A stretch of DNA of 64,000 nt from assembly GCA_026874595.1 (NCBI GenBank), contig CM049317.1, positions 11,752,382 to 11,816,381 on the forward strand, in the 5' to 3' direction. The notes beneath the pieces were generated by a model. That model was not told the DNA's origin and made no database searches. It worked only from the letters and a program-made list of their open reading frames with translations. The translations under genes and the position numbers were made by a program. The stretch's first letter is position 1. Every line of letters starts with the position of its first letter. Of the stretch, positions 30,205 through 40,820 are shown in pieces. This stretch comes from Sipunculus nudus (lineage: Eukaryota; Annelida; Sipuncula; Golfingiida; Sipunculidae).

Positions 30205-33120
30205 ATGCTAACAGCAGGGGTCATTCAACCATCATCCTCCCAATGGGCATCTGCTCCTGTGCTTGTAAGAAAAAAAGATGGAACAGTCAGATGGTGCATC
30301 GACTACAGGCAGCTGAATGAAAAGACTGTACAAGATCAGTACCCACTGCCAATCATTGAAGATTGTCTTGACATGCTGGCAGGTACTCAGTTTTTCAGTT
30401 GCTTAGATCTAGCCTCGGGCTATTATCAGATAGAGCTGGAAGAGAGTTCGAAGAAGAAAACCGCGTTTATCACCCGCTACGGTCTGTTCGAGCATGCCAG
30501 GATGGGCTTCGGCCTCTGTAACGCACACGTACAAGGCTATGCCAAGTTAACAGCTGATCTCTACTCCTTGGTTAAGCCGAAGGCAGCCTTTGTTTGGAGT
30601 CAATCGCATGACGAGACTTTTCAGCTCCTGAAAGAAACTCTCGTGTCTGCTCCTCGCTTGGCCTTTCCCCTCCCATCTGGACAGTTCATCCTCGACTGTG
30701 ATGCATCGGAAAAGGCAATTGGCGCAGAACTGGTACAGGTACAAGATGGCATCGAAAGAGTGATCTCATTTGCTAGTTTTGTTTTGCTGCCGTCTCAAAG
30801 GAAGTACTGCACAACCCGGAAAGAGCTCTTGGCTGTGGTCCGCTTCTGTCGCCACTACCGACATTATCTATTAGGAAGACCTTTCTTGATTCGCAGCGAC
30901 CATAACAGCCTTGCTTGGTTAGCACGGTTTCGCTTTGTGGAAGGTCAGCTAGCTAAATGGCTGGAAGAGATGGGACAATATGACTTCAAGATTCTGCATC
31001 GTCCCGGCGTGAAACATTCCAATGCAGATGCCCTGTCACGCATCCCAGACCATTTACAGAGCTGTAACTGCTATGAGGCGGGTGTAAATCTAGCTGATTT
31101 GCCATGTGGAGGTTGCAAGTACTGCACCCGAGCCAGCCAACAGTGGGAGAGGTTCGGGTTGGATGTAGACGACGTAGTGCCCATTGCCATGAGATTGACC
31201 CAGGTGGCCGACACATCTCACGCCGCTCAATCGGCTAAGCTGGCGAGTGGTGGAGATGTTCTTGACACTGGAGCAACAGGTCTGCCAGTACCAAAACCGG
31301 AGAGCTTGGCTCAGTCGGCAAAGCTGGAGGGCCATGATCCTGATGGGGACGGTACTGGTTTGGACCAAAGAAATTTCAAAGTTTTCAAAGTGCCAACTAC
31401 TGAAACTTCAGACCATGACATAGATCCGGATTCAACGGAAGAGCCAGACTCCGAGTCTGACAAGAAAGATGATAGGCAGTTTGACCTGCACATTAATTGG
31501 ACAAGTTCTTACTCTGGGAGCGAAATTGCGGAGTGCCAAAATCAGGATCCAGACATTCAGTCCATCTTTCGGTGGTTAAACGAGGAAGAACCAACACAGG
31601 CAGAATGGCAGCTCTCGAGTCCTGGTACCAGAGCACAATGGACTTCTCGGAAGCAACTATGTGTAAAAGACAAGGTTCTGTACTACAATTGGGAAGACCC
31701 TCATTTGCCTCGCTTACTGCTTGTATTGCCAGGATCATTGAAAAACGAAATCTTAGAACTGGCACACAGTACAAAGACGGCAGGCCACCTTGGCAGAGAT
31801 AAAACAGTAGATCGGCTAAAACAGAGCTTTTATTGGCATCAGATGACCAGAGATGCCGACCTATTTGTCAAGTCTTGTACAACCTGTAACAAGAACAAAA
31901 AGAAGTCTGGGAAAATGAAAGCTCGGCTAAAGTCGTTTCATGCAGGATTCCCCATGGAGAGGGTTCACCTAGACATATTGGGACCCTTTTCACCAAGTGA
32001 GGCTCACAACAAGTACATCCTGATGATTACAGACCAGTTCACAAAATGGGTGGAATGTGTCCCCATTCCAGAACAGAGTGCTGAAACAGTCGCGGAGAAG
32101 TTCTTTGTCAACTTTGTCTCCACCTTCGGGTGTCCAATTACCATACACACGGACCAAGGAGCAAACTTTGAATCCAGTCTGTTCAAAGAATTCTGTAAAT
32201 TGATGGATATAGCTAAGTCTCGTACCACGCCATACCATCCGGCCTCTAACGGTCAAGTGGAGCGCCAAAACAGAACGCTAATGCAAATGAATAGATGCTA
32301 TATCCAGGATAATGTGAAGGACTGGGATAAAGATCTACCCATCCTCAGCATGGCCCTCAGATCAAAGGTCAACCGTGCCACAGGACACTCCGCTAATATG
32401 GCGATGCTTGGCAGAGAAGTGTTTCAGCCGATAGATGTACTGTTGGGCACAATCAAAGAGAAGGTACAGCCCACCACTGTCAGTCAGTGGGTCTCAGATC
32501 TGGTGAAACGGCTAGGAGATATTCACCAGCATGTAAGAACTAAACTTAAGAGTCAACAAGCCTCCCAGAGCCGACAGTATGATCAGAATGTCAATGAAAC
32601 TACCTATCAACAAGGAGATCTGGTATACCAACTGGATAAGTCTGTTAGGAAGGGGGTCAGCCCAAAGCTACGCCCAATATGGAAAGGGTCATACCTGATC
32701 ATCAAGGAAAGACACCCGATCTATCTTGTCCGGTCAAGGAAAAGATATAAGTATATCCATCATGATAACCTGAAACCTTGCACAGATGGATGCATCCCCT
32801 TATGGCTTAGGAGAGCCAGGAACAAGTATTTCAAGGGGGAGGATGCTCTTGACCAGGATCTGGGGAGTCAAACAAACGGCCAAGCTGGGGTTGACTCTCC
32901 TGTCCTGGATTGGGACGCGTTCTCATCCTTAGAGAACCAAGATGGTGTTGACACAACAGATAAAAAACCAGAATCTAGCAACACCAAACCTGTAGCACCA
33001 GATGGACCTGAAGGATTAAACCCCAACCAGTATGGTGATAAGTTCCAGACCAAGACAAGGAGGGGAAGGACAATAAAACGTCCAGGGCGGTTCCAAGACT
33101 ACTCGCTGGATTCGCCATAA
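30205..33120 (+). CDS. pol: Gypsy-3 Pol: deleted RT, RNase H, integrase
   Basis: 971 residues open. RT begins LTAGVIQPSSSQWASAPVL and has the first catalytic Asp (CLDLASGYYQI). It then jumps at residue ~107 from FGLCNA straight to the HVQGYAKLTADLY segment, so the YxDD palm and much of the thumb (about 100 residues) are missing in frame. RNase H follows (D in LDCDASEKA, E in TTRKELLAV, D in RSDHNSLAWL). The integrase is complete: HHCC with GHLGRD and CTTCNK (~520-560) and a DD(35)E core (HLDILG, HTDQGANF, GQVERQNR), ending in a GPY/F-like WKGSYLI module. Order is canonical for gypsy. RT activity should be absent, integrase possibly intact. Confidence 0.9.
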   Translation: MLTAGVIQPSSSQWASAPVLVRKKDGTVRWCIDYRQLNEKTVQDQYPLPIIEDCLDMLAGTQFFSCLDLASGYYQIELEESSKKKTAFITRYGLFEHARMGFGLCNAHVQGYAKLTADLYSLVKPKAAFVWSQSHDETFQLLKETLVSAPRLAFPLPSGQFILDCDASEKAIGAELVQVQDGIERVISFASFVLLPSQRKYCTTRKELLAVVRFCRHYRHYLLGRPFLIRSDHNSLAWLARFRFVEGQLAKWLEEMGQYDFKILHRPGVKHSNADALSRIPDHLQSCNCYEAGVNLADLPCGGCKYCTRASQQWERFGLDVDDVVPIAMRLTQVADTSHAAQSAKLASGGDVLDTGATGLPVPKPESLAQSAKLEGHDPDGDGTGLDQRNFKVFKVPTTETSDHDIDPDSTEEPDSESDKKDDRQFDLHINWTSSYSGSEIAECQNQDPDIQSIFRWLNEEEPTQAEWQLSSPGTRAQWTSRKQLCVKDKVLYYNWEDPHLPRLLLVLPGSLKNEILELAHSTKTAGHLGRDKTVDRLKQSFYWHQMTRDADLFVKSCTTCNKNKKKSGKMKARLKSFHAGFPMERVHLDILGPFSPSEAHNKYILMITDQFTKWVECVPIPEQSAETVAEKFFVNFVSTFGCPITIHTDQGANFESSLFKEFCKLMDIAKSRTTPYHPASNGQVERQNRTLMQMNRCYIQDNVKDWDKDLPILSMALRSKVNRATGHSANMAMLGREVFQPIDVLLGTIKEKVQPTTVSQWVSDLVKRLGDIHQHVRTKLKSQQASQSRQYDQNVNETTYQQGDLVYQLDKSVRKGVSPKLRPIWKGSYLIIKERHPIYLVRSRKRYKYIHHDNLKPCTDGCIPLWLRRARNKYFKGEDALDQDLGSQTNGQAGVDSPVLDWDAFSSLENQDGVDTTDKKPESSNTKPVAPDGPEGLNPNQYGDKFQTKTRRGRTIKRPGRFQDYSLDSP

Positions 33121-33312
33121 ATTAGTTACAAGTCCCTACTCATCTAGTTAAGTAGGGTAAGTTTAAGAAACAAAGGAAAAGCATAAACGTTATTTTTTTA
33201 TTTTTTGCAGGATTGCACGTTCGCAACAAAACAAAAAAAAAAAAACAGAAAAGAAAATATATGTATATACATAAAAGAATATAAAGAAAAAAGAACAAGG
33301 ATTATAGTTAAA
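33121..33312 (+). promoter_or_regulatory. intron-like segment and leader before the accessory ORF
   Basis: Between the pol stop and the accessory start lies AGTAGG|GTAAGT (donor at 33157) and a T-rich tract ending TTTTTTGCAG (acceptor at 33210), a 54-base GT...AG unit. The same acceptor could pair with the LTR donor near 25683 to make a subgenomic mRNA. An A-rich stretch with one short upstream ATG (33263) follows. The first good-context ATG (AAAATGG) is at 33313. Confidence 0.5.
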
Positions 33313-33885
33313 ATGGAGGTTTATGATGAATCCCAGTTCTGCCCAGACTATGAGGAGGACATGATGGCAGAACTTCCCCCTGTAACCCTCGCTTCAGCTA
33401 AGAAAATGAAAAAGAAGCGCAGACAAGTTGTTGTTTGTCCTATCTGTCAAGCTCAGGACTCACACATGAGGCGACATGTTGTCAAGACACATCTGCCCTG
33501 GTGGTTCCAGCTAGGGACATCATGCTGGGCCTGCCATGTCCAGGAGGGCCATGCATCTTTCCTAAGGAAACATGATGATCATGATCTGGGCCAGCAAAGT
33601 AATCAGTGGGAAATGGGCTGCAAGGAGCTTATCACAACACTCCAACAGTTGCACAGTAAACCTTCCTTGCAGGCCCTTCTGGAGTTTGCGGTGTGTGAGG
33701 GCATTCACACAGCAAAGGGGTTTTCGCCTGAAGAGCAAGTCAGTTTGAAGACCATGTCTGCCACCCATGGATGGGAGAGCCCCAGTGCACCCATTTTAGC
33801 AAACCCGCCTAACTGCGTAGCAGGTTTACTTCATTGGGAGACTCTAGCATTGCTAACCGAAAGTTATTGTGGAAAATTTCCCTGA
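33313..33885 (+). CDS. Gypsy-3 accessory ORF, zinc-finger part
   Basis: 190 residues from ATG 33313. The frame is open from 33205 but has no earlier well-placed ATG apart from 33205 itself. An acidic start (MEVYDESQFCPDYEED) and a basic patch (KKMKKKRR) are followed by two C2H2-like fingers: CPICQAQDSHMRRHVVKTH and CWACHVQEGHASFLRKHDDH. The rest is helical-looking with no known domain. The frame closes with CCC TGA at 33880-33885, exactly where the TatD frame takes over in +1. The likely intended product is a finger-TatD fusion of about 450 residues. The fingers could bind nucleic acid, perhaps element RNA or cDNA. Not recognised as a standard gypsy protein. Confidence 0.75.
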   Translation: MEVYDESQFCPDYEEDMMAELPPVTLASAKKMKKKRRQVVVCPICQAQDSHMRRHVVKTHLPWWFQLGTSCWACHVQEGHASFLRKHDDHDLGQQSNQWEMGCKELITTLQQLHSKPSLQALLEFAVCEGIHTAKGFSPEEQVSLKTMSATHGWESPSAPILANPPNCVAGLLHWETLALLTESYCGKFP

Positions 33886-34687
33886 GTTTGAGCCGTTTTC
33901 TGCACCAATATTAATTGACACCCATGCACACATAGACATGTTACTATGTCGTTCCCATGTTGAAAGCCTGCCTTCATTTGAATCGCGCGCCAGCTCCGGC
34001 CTTAACATCTCCGGGATTGTGGCTAACTTCGTTTACCCGGAACATTGGCCAGATCACCTTAACATCAAGAAAGATATACGTGTTAAATGTTCCTTCGGGA
34101 TACATCCTCGGCTCCTTAAGGATGTTTCCCATACAGAAGGCTACATCGCAAGGTTGACCCAAATGCTAAGATTCCCGTACTGTATTGCCATTGGTGAAGT
34201 TGGCCTCGACTGGTACCAGTCCTCAGTTGCAGACCGCTTTGTTCAACACAAGTTCCTAGAGAGGCCGTTTGAGGTAATGAAGAACTTTCCCAGTACGGTT
34301 CTGATACTGCACCGCCGGGATAAAGGTGATGGGTCCGCCGCCAAACAAGTACTGTCGCTACTCCAGGACAAACAGCTACAAAGCCACAATATCCATCGAC
34401 ATTGTTTTACTGGTGATGTGATTGAAGCCACTGCCTGGTTAGCCACCCTGCCAAACTGTTATTTTGGGATCACCACGGTTCTATTCAAGGCAGAACAACT
34501 TAGGTCGGCTGTGCAAACCATTCCGCTGGAGAGACTCCTCATCGAATCAGATTGTCCTTACTTGTCACCATCACCATGGGACATCCTTCCCATCGCTGCG
34601 GAGTTAAGCAAGCTGAAGCAGGTCCCACTGGCCTTCCTTGTGCAGCAGCTGAACAGCAATGCTGCTCGGCTGTATGGCTCATTCTAA
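33869..34687 (+). CDS. Gypsy-3 accessory ORF, TatD-family metal-dependent nuclease
   Basis: About 270 residues of TatD-like TIM-barrel hydrolase. Metal-ligand motifs appear in order: ILIDTHAHID (HxH, ~17-21), IAIGEVGLDW (Glu, ~109), LILHRRD (His, ~148), RHCFTGD (His, ~177) and LIESDCPYL (Asp, ~226). FGIHPRL and the C-terminal NAARLYG helix also match the family. TatD proteins are Mg-dependent DNases/3'-exonucleases, and length fits (usually 250-300). There is no ATG at the start and an in-frame TAA lies at 33854-33856. Translation must therefore arrive by +1 shift from the finger ORF at 33882, or the junction is a 1-base indel. All ligands are kept although RT is broken. A nuclease ORF inside LTRs is exceptional. 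Confidence 0.88.
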   Translation: MENFPEFEPFSAPILIDTHAHIDMLLCRSHVESLPSFESRASSGLNISGIVANFVYPEHWPDHLNIKKDIRVKCSFGIHPRLLKDVSHTEGYIARLTQMLRFPYCIAIGEVGLDWYQSSVADRFVQHKFLERPFEVMKNFPSTVLILHRRDKGDGSAAKQVLSLLQDKQLQSHNIHRHCFTGDVIEATAWLATLPNCYFGITTVLFKAEQLRSAVQTIPLERLLIESDCPYLSPSPWDILPIAAELSKLKQVPLAFLVQQLNSNAARLYGSF

Positions 34688-35043
34688 CGGGGAGGGTGCT
34701 TGCATGCAACTAACAGCGACCTCGGTCCAGTCGGCCAAGCTGGAGGACCAAGGCTACTGTTTCCTTTACTTCTCCTGGATTATTGCTTATACATTACTAA
34801 CCAGGGGGGTTCTAAGCTTTATTGGTCAATATATGTAGAACTAAGAGTTTCTCAAATTTGCTGTTTCAACATGTTCATTATTTTTATTATATTCGTTGGT
34901 GTGTAGGATGTTCAGGAACAAGGCTTGTAGGTCGGTCCTATATTAATTGGATCTATAAGACTATTTGTATACCTTTGCTTTATTGTTGAAATGTATATCA
35001 GTCTTGTCCATCACGGGGGCTTGTGCTTCAAGCAGGGGAGGAA
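34688..35043 (+). other. Gypsy-3 3' untranslated region and polypurine tract
   Basis: 356 bases without an ORF of note. The region contains the third QSAKL-type motif (34728-34747) and ends in AAGCAGGGGAGGAA (about 35030-35043), a polypurine tract next to the 3' LTR that would prime plus-strand synthesis. Confidence 0.75.
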
Positions 35044-35264
35044 TGTAGTAGATTTGCATTACTCCAAGAATTGGGCATTGATGGCTGTGTTTTGGTGGTC
35101 CCGGATGATCAACTGACGCATGCGGAGAAGACCCGACGTTCAATGGAAGACAAGAAACCCTATTATTTGAGACTTTATCCGCAGATATCTCAGGTTCATT
35201 CTGCCATCGGACCTTGACGGTAAGCCAGATTGTTGCTTACCTATGTAAGTGCAAAACGCTTACA
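35044..35264 (+). repeat. Gypsy-3 3' LTR
   Basis: 221 bases that pair with 25506-25728. It begins TGTAGTAG and ends GCTTACA, and the flank ATAT repeats the left flank ATAT. The few differences between LTRs argue for a fairly recent insertion. Confidence 0.93.
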
Positions 35265-38200
35265 ATATCTTGTTCGTACCTTTTTTCTCGGTGGATTTGA
35301 CAACCAGAGCTAATTTAGATGAAAATTTTCTTATCTGCAACTGTGAAAAGTGATGGTTAACTCATCATGAGCCCAAAATTAACAATGTATATTGGAAAAC
35401 AGAAAATGTAATATCTCTAGTACCAGTTATGCTAGAAAGACAAAAAATGTCTTTCTGACTAACTTTGGTATGACATATTTACTAAAGTAGTTATTGTAGG
35501 GTTCCAGAATGATCCTAATCCTTACACTCAAAATGACCATCTACGCCATCTTGAGAAAACCTTCAAAATGTAATTTTCCTGCAACCAAATATGTTGGAAA
35601 GATAAGGGAGGTGTCATTTTCGACACACGCTTTCATGACAAGCTCAGTAAAACAGTTATTGTAGAATTTTGGGATTATTCTCACCTATAAATTCAAATAT
35701 TAGAACTAGATGAATTAGGAGAATGAATTAAGGATCACTGTCGACAAACTGTTGGGTAAAATATCCATCTAAATTTTTATAGGTAAGCTTCGGGAACATT
35801 TATCCAAAAGGACCTGTGACGCCATTTTGTGAAACAGAAAAAAAATATATGTTATTACGACATGATGTAGAAATACAGAAGAGGTGGCATTGTCCTGCAA
35901 CTCTGTCGTGGCAAGTCAAATGGTTGTTTAAGAGATACAAGAGGTGTTTTAGCGTGTCATTCTAATATAATTAGACGAACAAATGTTATAACATTAGATG
36001 CTTATCCGTACAAACATAGGTCAGCATCAAACCTGAGACGTTTGCTTTCTCTCTGGAAAAATCAGAAAAGTCTTTATAAGGGAAATGTTATAGAAATATC
36101 ACCAAACCAGGAACATAATGGAATCAAATAAAACTCATTAGAAATATTACCCTATTGAATATCTCACAAAGATCGATTCCAGGCAAATATATAGATTTGG
36201 TTTCTAATACATTTTTGGGAACTATAAGATATTCCATTAACATTTCTTATTATATTATTGTGTATTGTATATTATCTATAAGCTTTTAAAATATCAAAGA
36301 AATCAGGTGGGCATTTTGCCAACATCCCCGAATTCAATATAGCATACGAAAAATACAATATCAAAGAACAACTTTCTTTTATCAACATCTGCTTAATGTG
36401 CCCAAGTTTTCCTATGGAACGAAACTCTACTTAAACTCCATTCTTTCATTTATAAACGGTAAGTGTCACGATAAAAGCGAGATGATTGAATTTCAGATTT
36501 TCGTTTACCACTGACACGATCGTTATATCGATTTTTCTCAGTTTCCAGAAAAAAATGTCCTTCCCGTACCTGAAAAAGATTCTCTAAACATCCGTGGCTG
36601 AGTCACGGGGATTTACATTTCAACAATTAGTGATTTTTTTTCTGCGCCCATTTCGGTCTTTCTTTCAACCCTTTATCCTTTATCCTTAGTTGCAGTATTA
36701 TTTTAACTAATTTTACCATTATTGACACAGAAGGTTTGCTCACTTGCTAATAATTGAAAATTTCCCTGAAGATTTGTGTGTCCTTGTGTGATTTGTCTGA
36801 CTGAATCTTTTTTTTTTTCACGCAGTGAGTGGTCGTTTCATAACTTGTAGTCTTTGGTCTGGGTGATTTTCGACATACTGAGAATATGTAAATATATTTA
36901 ACATGTAACGTATTTCTGCTTTTAATCTATCGATTGTGCGATAATCCCATCCTTTTCCAGGAACCTTCTTGACCATCCGTCTGCCTCATCAGGCCTCTTC
37001 CTTGAAAGTTCTAAGTGGTCGAATTTTCATGCGTACTAGAAACAATAATTTATATTTCCAAATTTTGGACTGAACTAATCCTCAATGCAAATTAAAAAAA
37101 ACGAGAACCTTGACACCAAGAAAGGTTAAGACTGAAGTTAATTTACATATGCCAACAGACGAATGGCCTGCATGACGAGAGACAAAAGATAATAACTTTA
37201 TACATTAAATCAGCCGAGCTCAAATATAAACACAAAACTGAAGAATGTCTTAAACCAGAGAAAACATCAATTTAAGGACATCTTCTCCACACAGGAAAAA
37301 AAAAAACCCTACTGATTATTTCGTATAACGCATTTTGCACTTCTGTGATAGAATATACTATTCTTCAAAATATTTTGATGCCTGCTTTTATAGGTTTATG
37401 CATAACTTCGTCGATTAACCATTCGTCGACCAGATTAAAATGTTGATCTGGACCTGAGATACATTAGCTGAAACTAGGCGGAGTGAAAGACACTAAATAA
37501 AAGCAGAACGGTTTTATGATTTTTACAGGGTACTATAATAACATTTGTTTCAAATTTTTGATATTTATTGAAACGAGCGTCTTATTGGTTATTGTAATTT
37601 ATGATATTTTTGCATTCAGATTATTTAACTGTGTCATGTTCCCAAGAAAGATCTTTTATTATTACCTGAATCAACCATCGCGTTGATATAATCTCCCTTC
37701 AGAGCGGTTTTGCTAAGTTTTGTATCTTGCATGCATTTTTTATCATTCAGAGTATTATGCTTTTGTCTTTTTCGGGGCTCATTTCACCAGTTCCACTACA
37801 AAAATTCACACAATATACCCAGTATATATAAAATATGAATATATAGAATCCGTTAGTATAATCTTTACTTCCTGGCCTTTTATTTGTTTACATTAACATC
37901 AGTGCTTTGTATTTTTCTTCTTAGGAAATTATCATACAGTTTAAGCTATATATATATATTAATATTAATATTATAATAAATATTAATCCTTAGTATTTAG
38001 TGCAGATCAACTGCGTTTTTTTAAATGTTATCCAGTCACATGTAAAATTCCACGATCATTTAATTTAATTTAATATTAATTTCTAATTATCTTTCTTTTT
38101 TGTATAATTATGAAACTTTGCAATTTCCCTGTCCTAATTCATGTCACTATATTTTGTATCTTATTATTGTTCCTTCCACTCTTTTCATTTTGAATTCTTT

Positions 38201-40763
38201 GTAATTCATGTTTTTCTCCTCTATCCTGTTTTCAACGTATTCAGATTCTATCCTATATCTGGCCGTATCTTGATCCTTTCCGCCAGTTTATCTCTTTACA
38301 CTTTCTAACTTGTGGTTTCCTTAGTATTTAATTGAATATTGTCTTTTTGTATTTGTAAGAAGTTCCTATATCATTCATGGTTCTCGGTCTGTTTCTGTAA
38401 GCTTATTTGTGTGCATCCATTTTAATGTGTGTAAGCAGGCTAAAATATCCTTTTATGCAAAGTATCCCTCGAGATAAAGTGAAAAGTGCCATAATATGTT
38501 AAACAGAAACTCCATTCTACTGACAAAAATAAAAACGACAATAAAAATCAAGTAACTCCTAAACTTTCTTTTAATTTTGAAATCCATATAGAGTTCACAG
38601 TGCAAAGCGTAATTAAAAGGTACTTGTCCCTTTTGATGCTAGTCTTGGATTGTTCACAACATGGAATAGAGGGCTCACCATAGCTATTGTCCTACCCACA
38701 GATAATACACAAATAGTTCCATTTGAGTTATATTCAATGCACTTGCTTTCTACTACCAAAACAATCAGAAAAGTTCCCTACATGTTGTTATTGAATTCAA
38801 GAAGTATCCACAAGAGAATGCCTCACATTTGAAACGAAAGTACAATAAAATGACGGAGTGTTTATTTTTACAAACACTCATAATTCACACTTATAATTCA
38901 CAAATTTAAATTAATATGTATGAAGTTATAGTTTAAAAGCTGTTAATGTAGTTTAGTATACATACATACCTGAATGTGTTAAAACTACTTCAGAAAATAG
39001 ATCTGAAGTTTGAGAGCATTGGGAAAGGGAAGTGATTAGCAGTTTGTGATAGGTGAATGTTTAAATATAGGCTGAATATAGGGAACCTAGTATTGTTTGT
39101 GGCCTTAAGAATGAGTCAGTCAAGAGAAGATTTAGATGAAACTAAACGTCCTATGACCTAAGGTGCCCGACTGTTTCACCCTCTGTCCATTCGATCAGTT
39201 GTGTTTGACATAAGTTGTATTTGGCGCGATACGATAGCTTGCAATGTGACCCACTCGAAAATTTTAAACTGGTTTCAGGTTTCGCCCTTCCAAAACTAGT
39301 TTGGATTAATCGTCTCCGGAGGTGGTTTTAGCTTCGCCAATACCGTCCGCTTGATAAATACTAGTATACTATAAATATACTTTGGGCTAAAGTAGGGCAA
39401 TATAAATTGGCCAGTCACAATTAAAGCTCCTTCTTGATCTAAAATTGCCCAGGCATGGATCTCAAACTTTGATAACATTTTCATCATTAATTTATTTAAT
39501 AATATTTAATACTTTACGACGTTATCATAACTTGTCTCTTAAAACAGAAAATGTCTACTTATAATTACAAGGCGAAACCCTACAGAAATGATTTTATCCG
39601 AAACTGAATCCAGTTTTGAATTTTCGAGTTAGCCTTAAAGCCCTTTGTCCAATGGCGAATATGGTTAAGGGCACTGTATGACATTAACAGCGAAAATTAA
39701 TTAACGTCTATTTTTTGCATTACTCTTGTACTAATTAAAGAAATATACCTATAGCACACTATTTGCATGTTATCTTATGAAAACAGCAGTGAACGAACAC
39801 GTGAAAGTAAATCCATATACCAATGAATTCAATGCTTCTTCTCACTCTTACGGGAACAGATCGTAAGGAGCTTATACTCCAAATCACGTGCTTAAGGAGG
39901 ATGATGACTTAAAATACATTTTAGCCACCAATGTGCAATCGTACGGTGCACTAACTACAATGACGCCATCAGGATCAAAGGTGTATTTTATTAAATATCA
40001 TTAGACATTAGGTGTTATTCCGTCAAGATGATGTTCCTGCTCAATTGAGGCATTATGGCCGTTACGTAGCAATATTTCTCTCTGCGGCTAGGCCGTAAAG
40101 TGTTGACCGAGAGAAGCTCTACTTTCAGTCACTTAAAAACATTTCTTTGAAAAAGACCTGCCTACTTGCCAGTTAACCTATGCTAGTTTACTATATCTGT
40201 AGTTTGATCCATATACAGCGCATAATGCAAGTGACGTCTTGACTAGTTCCCATCTCCTATAATCTATCCATGTAATGAAGGCCATGACAAGTAGAGAAAG
40301 GATAAAACGCATATGCGCCTGCACGGATGATCAAAGCAGCAGCGTTTCATTGTTTCCGCAGATTTGTGGAAAATTCCGCAAGAATTTGCTTAGAATATCC
40401 TAACAGACAATACGTATATGTATTAACTAAATAATGTTTGACTATTTGATATTAATCTACCTAAAACTTGACCCCTGGGCTCTAGAAAATTATATGTAAC
40501 GATTTTTAATTGATAATTTCATAGCTTCACTCGCTTACCTGCCATCATTATATTTACAAGATATCTGTGCATACTACCTGATGAGAAAAATAAATATTAC
40601 TGATAAAAAGAAATAAAATTTTAACCGTAGATTAACATAAAAAGAGCTTGCACATTCGGGAGAGAGAGAGAGAGAGGTAATACATGTTTTTCGCGCCTGT
40701 AAATCGCGGATAGTCCTTGGGGTACTAAAACATATAAAGTTAAACAATGGCAGTTTGCTCATA

Positions 40764-40820
<57 letters not shown>

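Larger units (their letters stand above)
31228..34747 (+). repeat. three dispersed copies of a CAGTCGGC(A/C)AAGCTGG motif in Gypsy-3
   Basis: Near-identical ~20-base motifs lie at 31228-31247 and 31312-31330 in pol (coding QSAKL between RNase H and integrase) and at 34728-34747 in the 3' untranslated part after TatD. The third copy is outside any ORF. Its function is unknown. It may mark an ancestral local duplication or recombination. Confidence 0.6.
25506..35264 (+). mobile_element. Gypsy-3: Ty3/gypsy LTR retrotransposon carrying a zinc-finger/TatD nuclease gene
   Basis: A 9.76-kb plus-strand element with 223- and 221-bp LTRs (about 98% identical by eye), TG...CA ends and a matching ATAT on both flanks (25502-25505 and 35265-35268). 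A PBS-like TGGCGACGAATAAACC starts at 25731, two bases after the LTR. A PPT (AGCAGGGGAGGAA) abuts the 3' LTR. Order: gag (26653-28986), protease-RT-RNase H-integrase (about 28977-33120), then zinc-finger ORF (33313-33885) and TatD nuclease ORF (33869-34687). Gag and pol are linked by a -1 frameshift signal. The copy is recent but defective: nonsense and frameshifts in protease/linker and an internal RT deletion. It lies antisense to host genes, apparently in an intron. Confidence 0.93.

Noticed and set aside
27233-32268. Many overlapping frames on both strands across gag and pol of Gypsy-3
   Set aside because: They are alternative-frame shadows of the real gag and pol frames and have no domain of their own.
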